A DNA stretch of 6,906 bases from Planctomycetota bacterium (GTDB lineage Bacteria; Planctomycetota; Planctomycetia; Planctomycetales; Planctomycetaceae): assembly GCA_024278285.1 (NCBI GenBank), contig JAJRTM010000608.1, positions 1 through 6,906 on the forward strand, written 5' to 3'. Both the position numbers and the translations under genes were made by a program. Below the pieces are notes generated by a model. That model saw nothing but the letters and a program-made list of their open reading frames with translations. It did not search any database and had not been told where the DNA came from. Below are positions 6,857 through 6,906 of this stretch, piece by piece (the first letter of the stretch is position 1; every line of letters starts with the position of its first letter).

Positions 6857-6906
6857 ATGTCTACTGTTTCCTGGTTAATTTTTGACGTCGAAGCGGTTGC
6901 GGATGG
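6857..6906 (+). CDS. Start of a probable 3'-5' exonuclease (PolB-exonuclease-like), cut by window end
   Basis: The ATG at 6857 opens MSTVSWLIFDVEAVADG and runs off the window. The FDVEAV motif, with Asp10 and Glu12 on the first beta strand, fits Exo motif I of DEDD-type 3'-5' exonucleases. The following ADG resembles the start of the predicted PolB-exonuclease-like family (DNA_pol_B_exo2). GGAAA at 6846-6850, six bases before the ATG, is a good ribosome site and supports this start. If right, the protein is a cytoplasmic DNA-processing nuclease. Only 16 codons plus part of the next are visible, so the family call rests on one motif. Confidence 0.65.
   Translation, partial: MSTVSWLIFDVEAVAD

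Overview
The window looks like chromosomal DNA of a planctomycete, probably a moderate-GC member of the Gimesia/Planctomycetaceae type. This rests on gene content and style: a secreted DUF1080 (3-keto-disaccharide hydrolase) protein, a Tat-exported N,N-dimethylformamidase-beta-like protein, weak or absent Shine-Dalgarno sequences, wide intergenic gaps and large palindromic intergenic repeats. Genus is an inference; there is no rRNA or other taxonomic marker here.

Layout from left to right. Positions 1-42 may hold the last 13 codons of a + strand gene entering from the left. Positions 43-423 carry no convincing gene but contain a MITE-like element with perfect 28-bp inverted ends (127-365). 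Three minus-strand genes follow, transcribed right to left: a DUF1080 protein (4434-3670), a large membrane transglutaminase of the TgpA/DUF3488 type (3537-964), and a small helical protein of unknown function (828-424). The two gaps between them are about 130 bases each on the preferred starts, so co-transcription is possible but not shown.

A divergent intergenic region (4435-4975) contains a 160-bp, highly structured palindromic element (4521-4680) and, nearer the rightward gene, a 12-bp direct repeat plus a hairpin. The rightward gene (4976-6538) encodes the Tat-signal protein of the N,N-dimethylformamidase large-subunit-like family. After it comes a third, unrelated palindromic element (about 6576-6775) of nested hairpins. 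The window ends in the first 16 codons of a gene (6857 onward) whose start, with a FDVEAV motif, fits a DEDD-type 3'-5' exonuclease of the PolB-exonuclease-like family.

The recognisable proteins are mostly envelope or exported: a membrane transglutaminase with a probable extracytoplasmic catalytic core, a secreted sugar-active DUF1080 protein and a Tat-exported amidohydrolase-like protein. I see no defence system, CRISPR array, tRNA, rRNA or transposase gene. The least explained content is in the intergenic DNA: three structurally distinct palindromic elements, one in each sizeable gap between oppositely oriented or unrelated genes.
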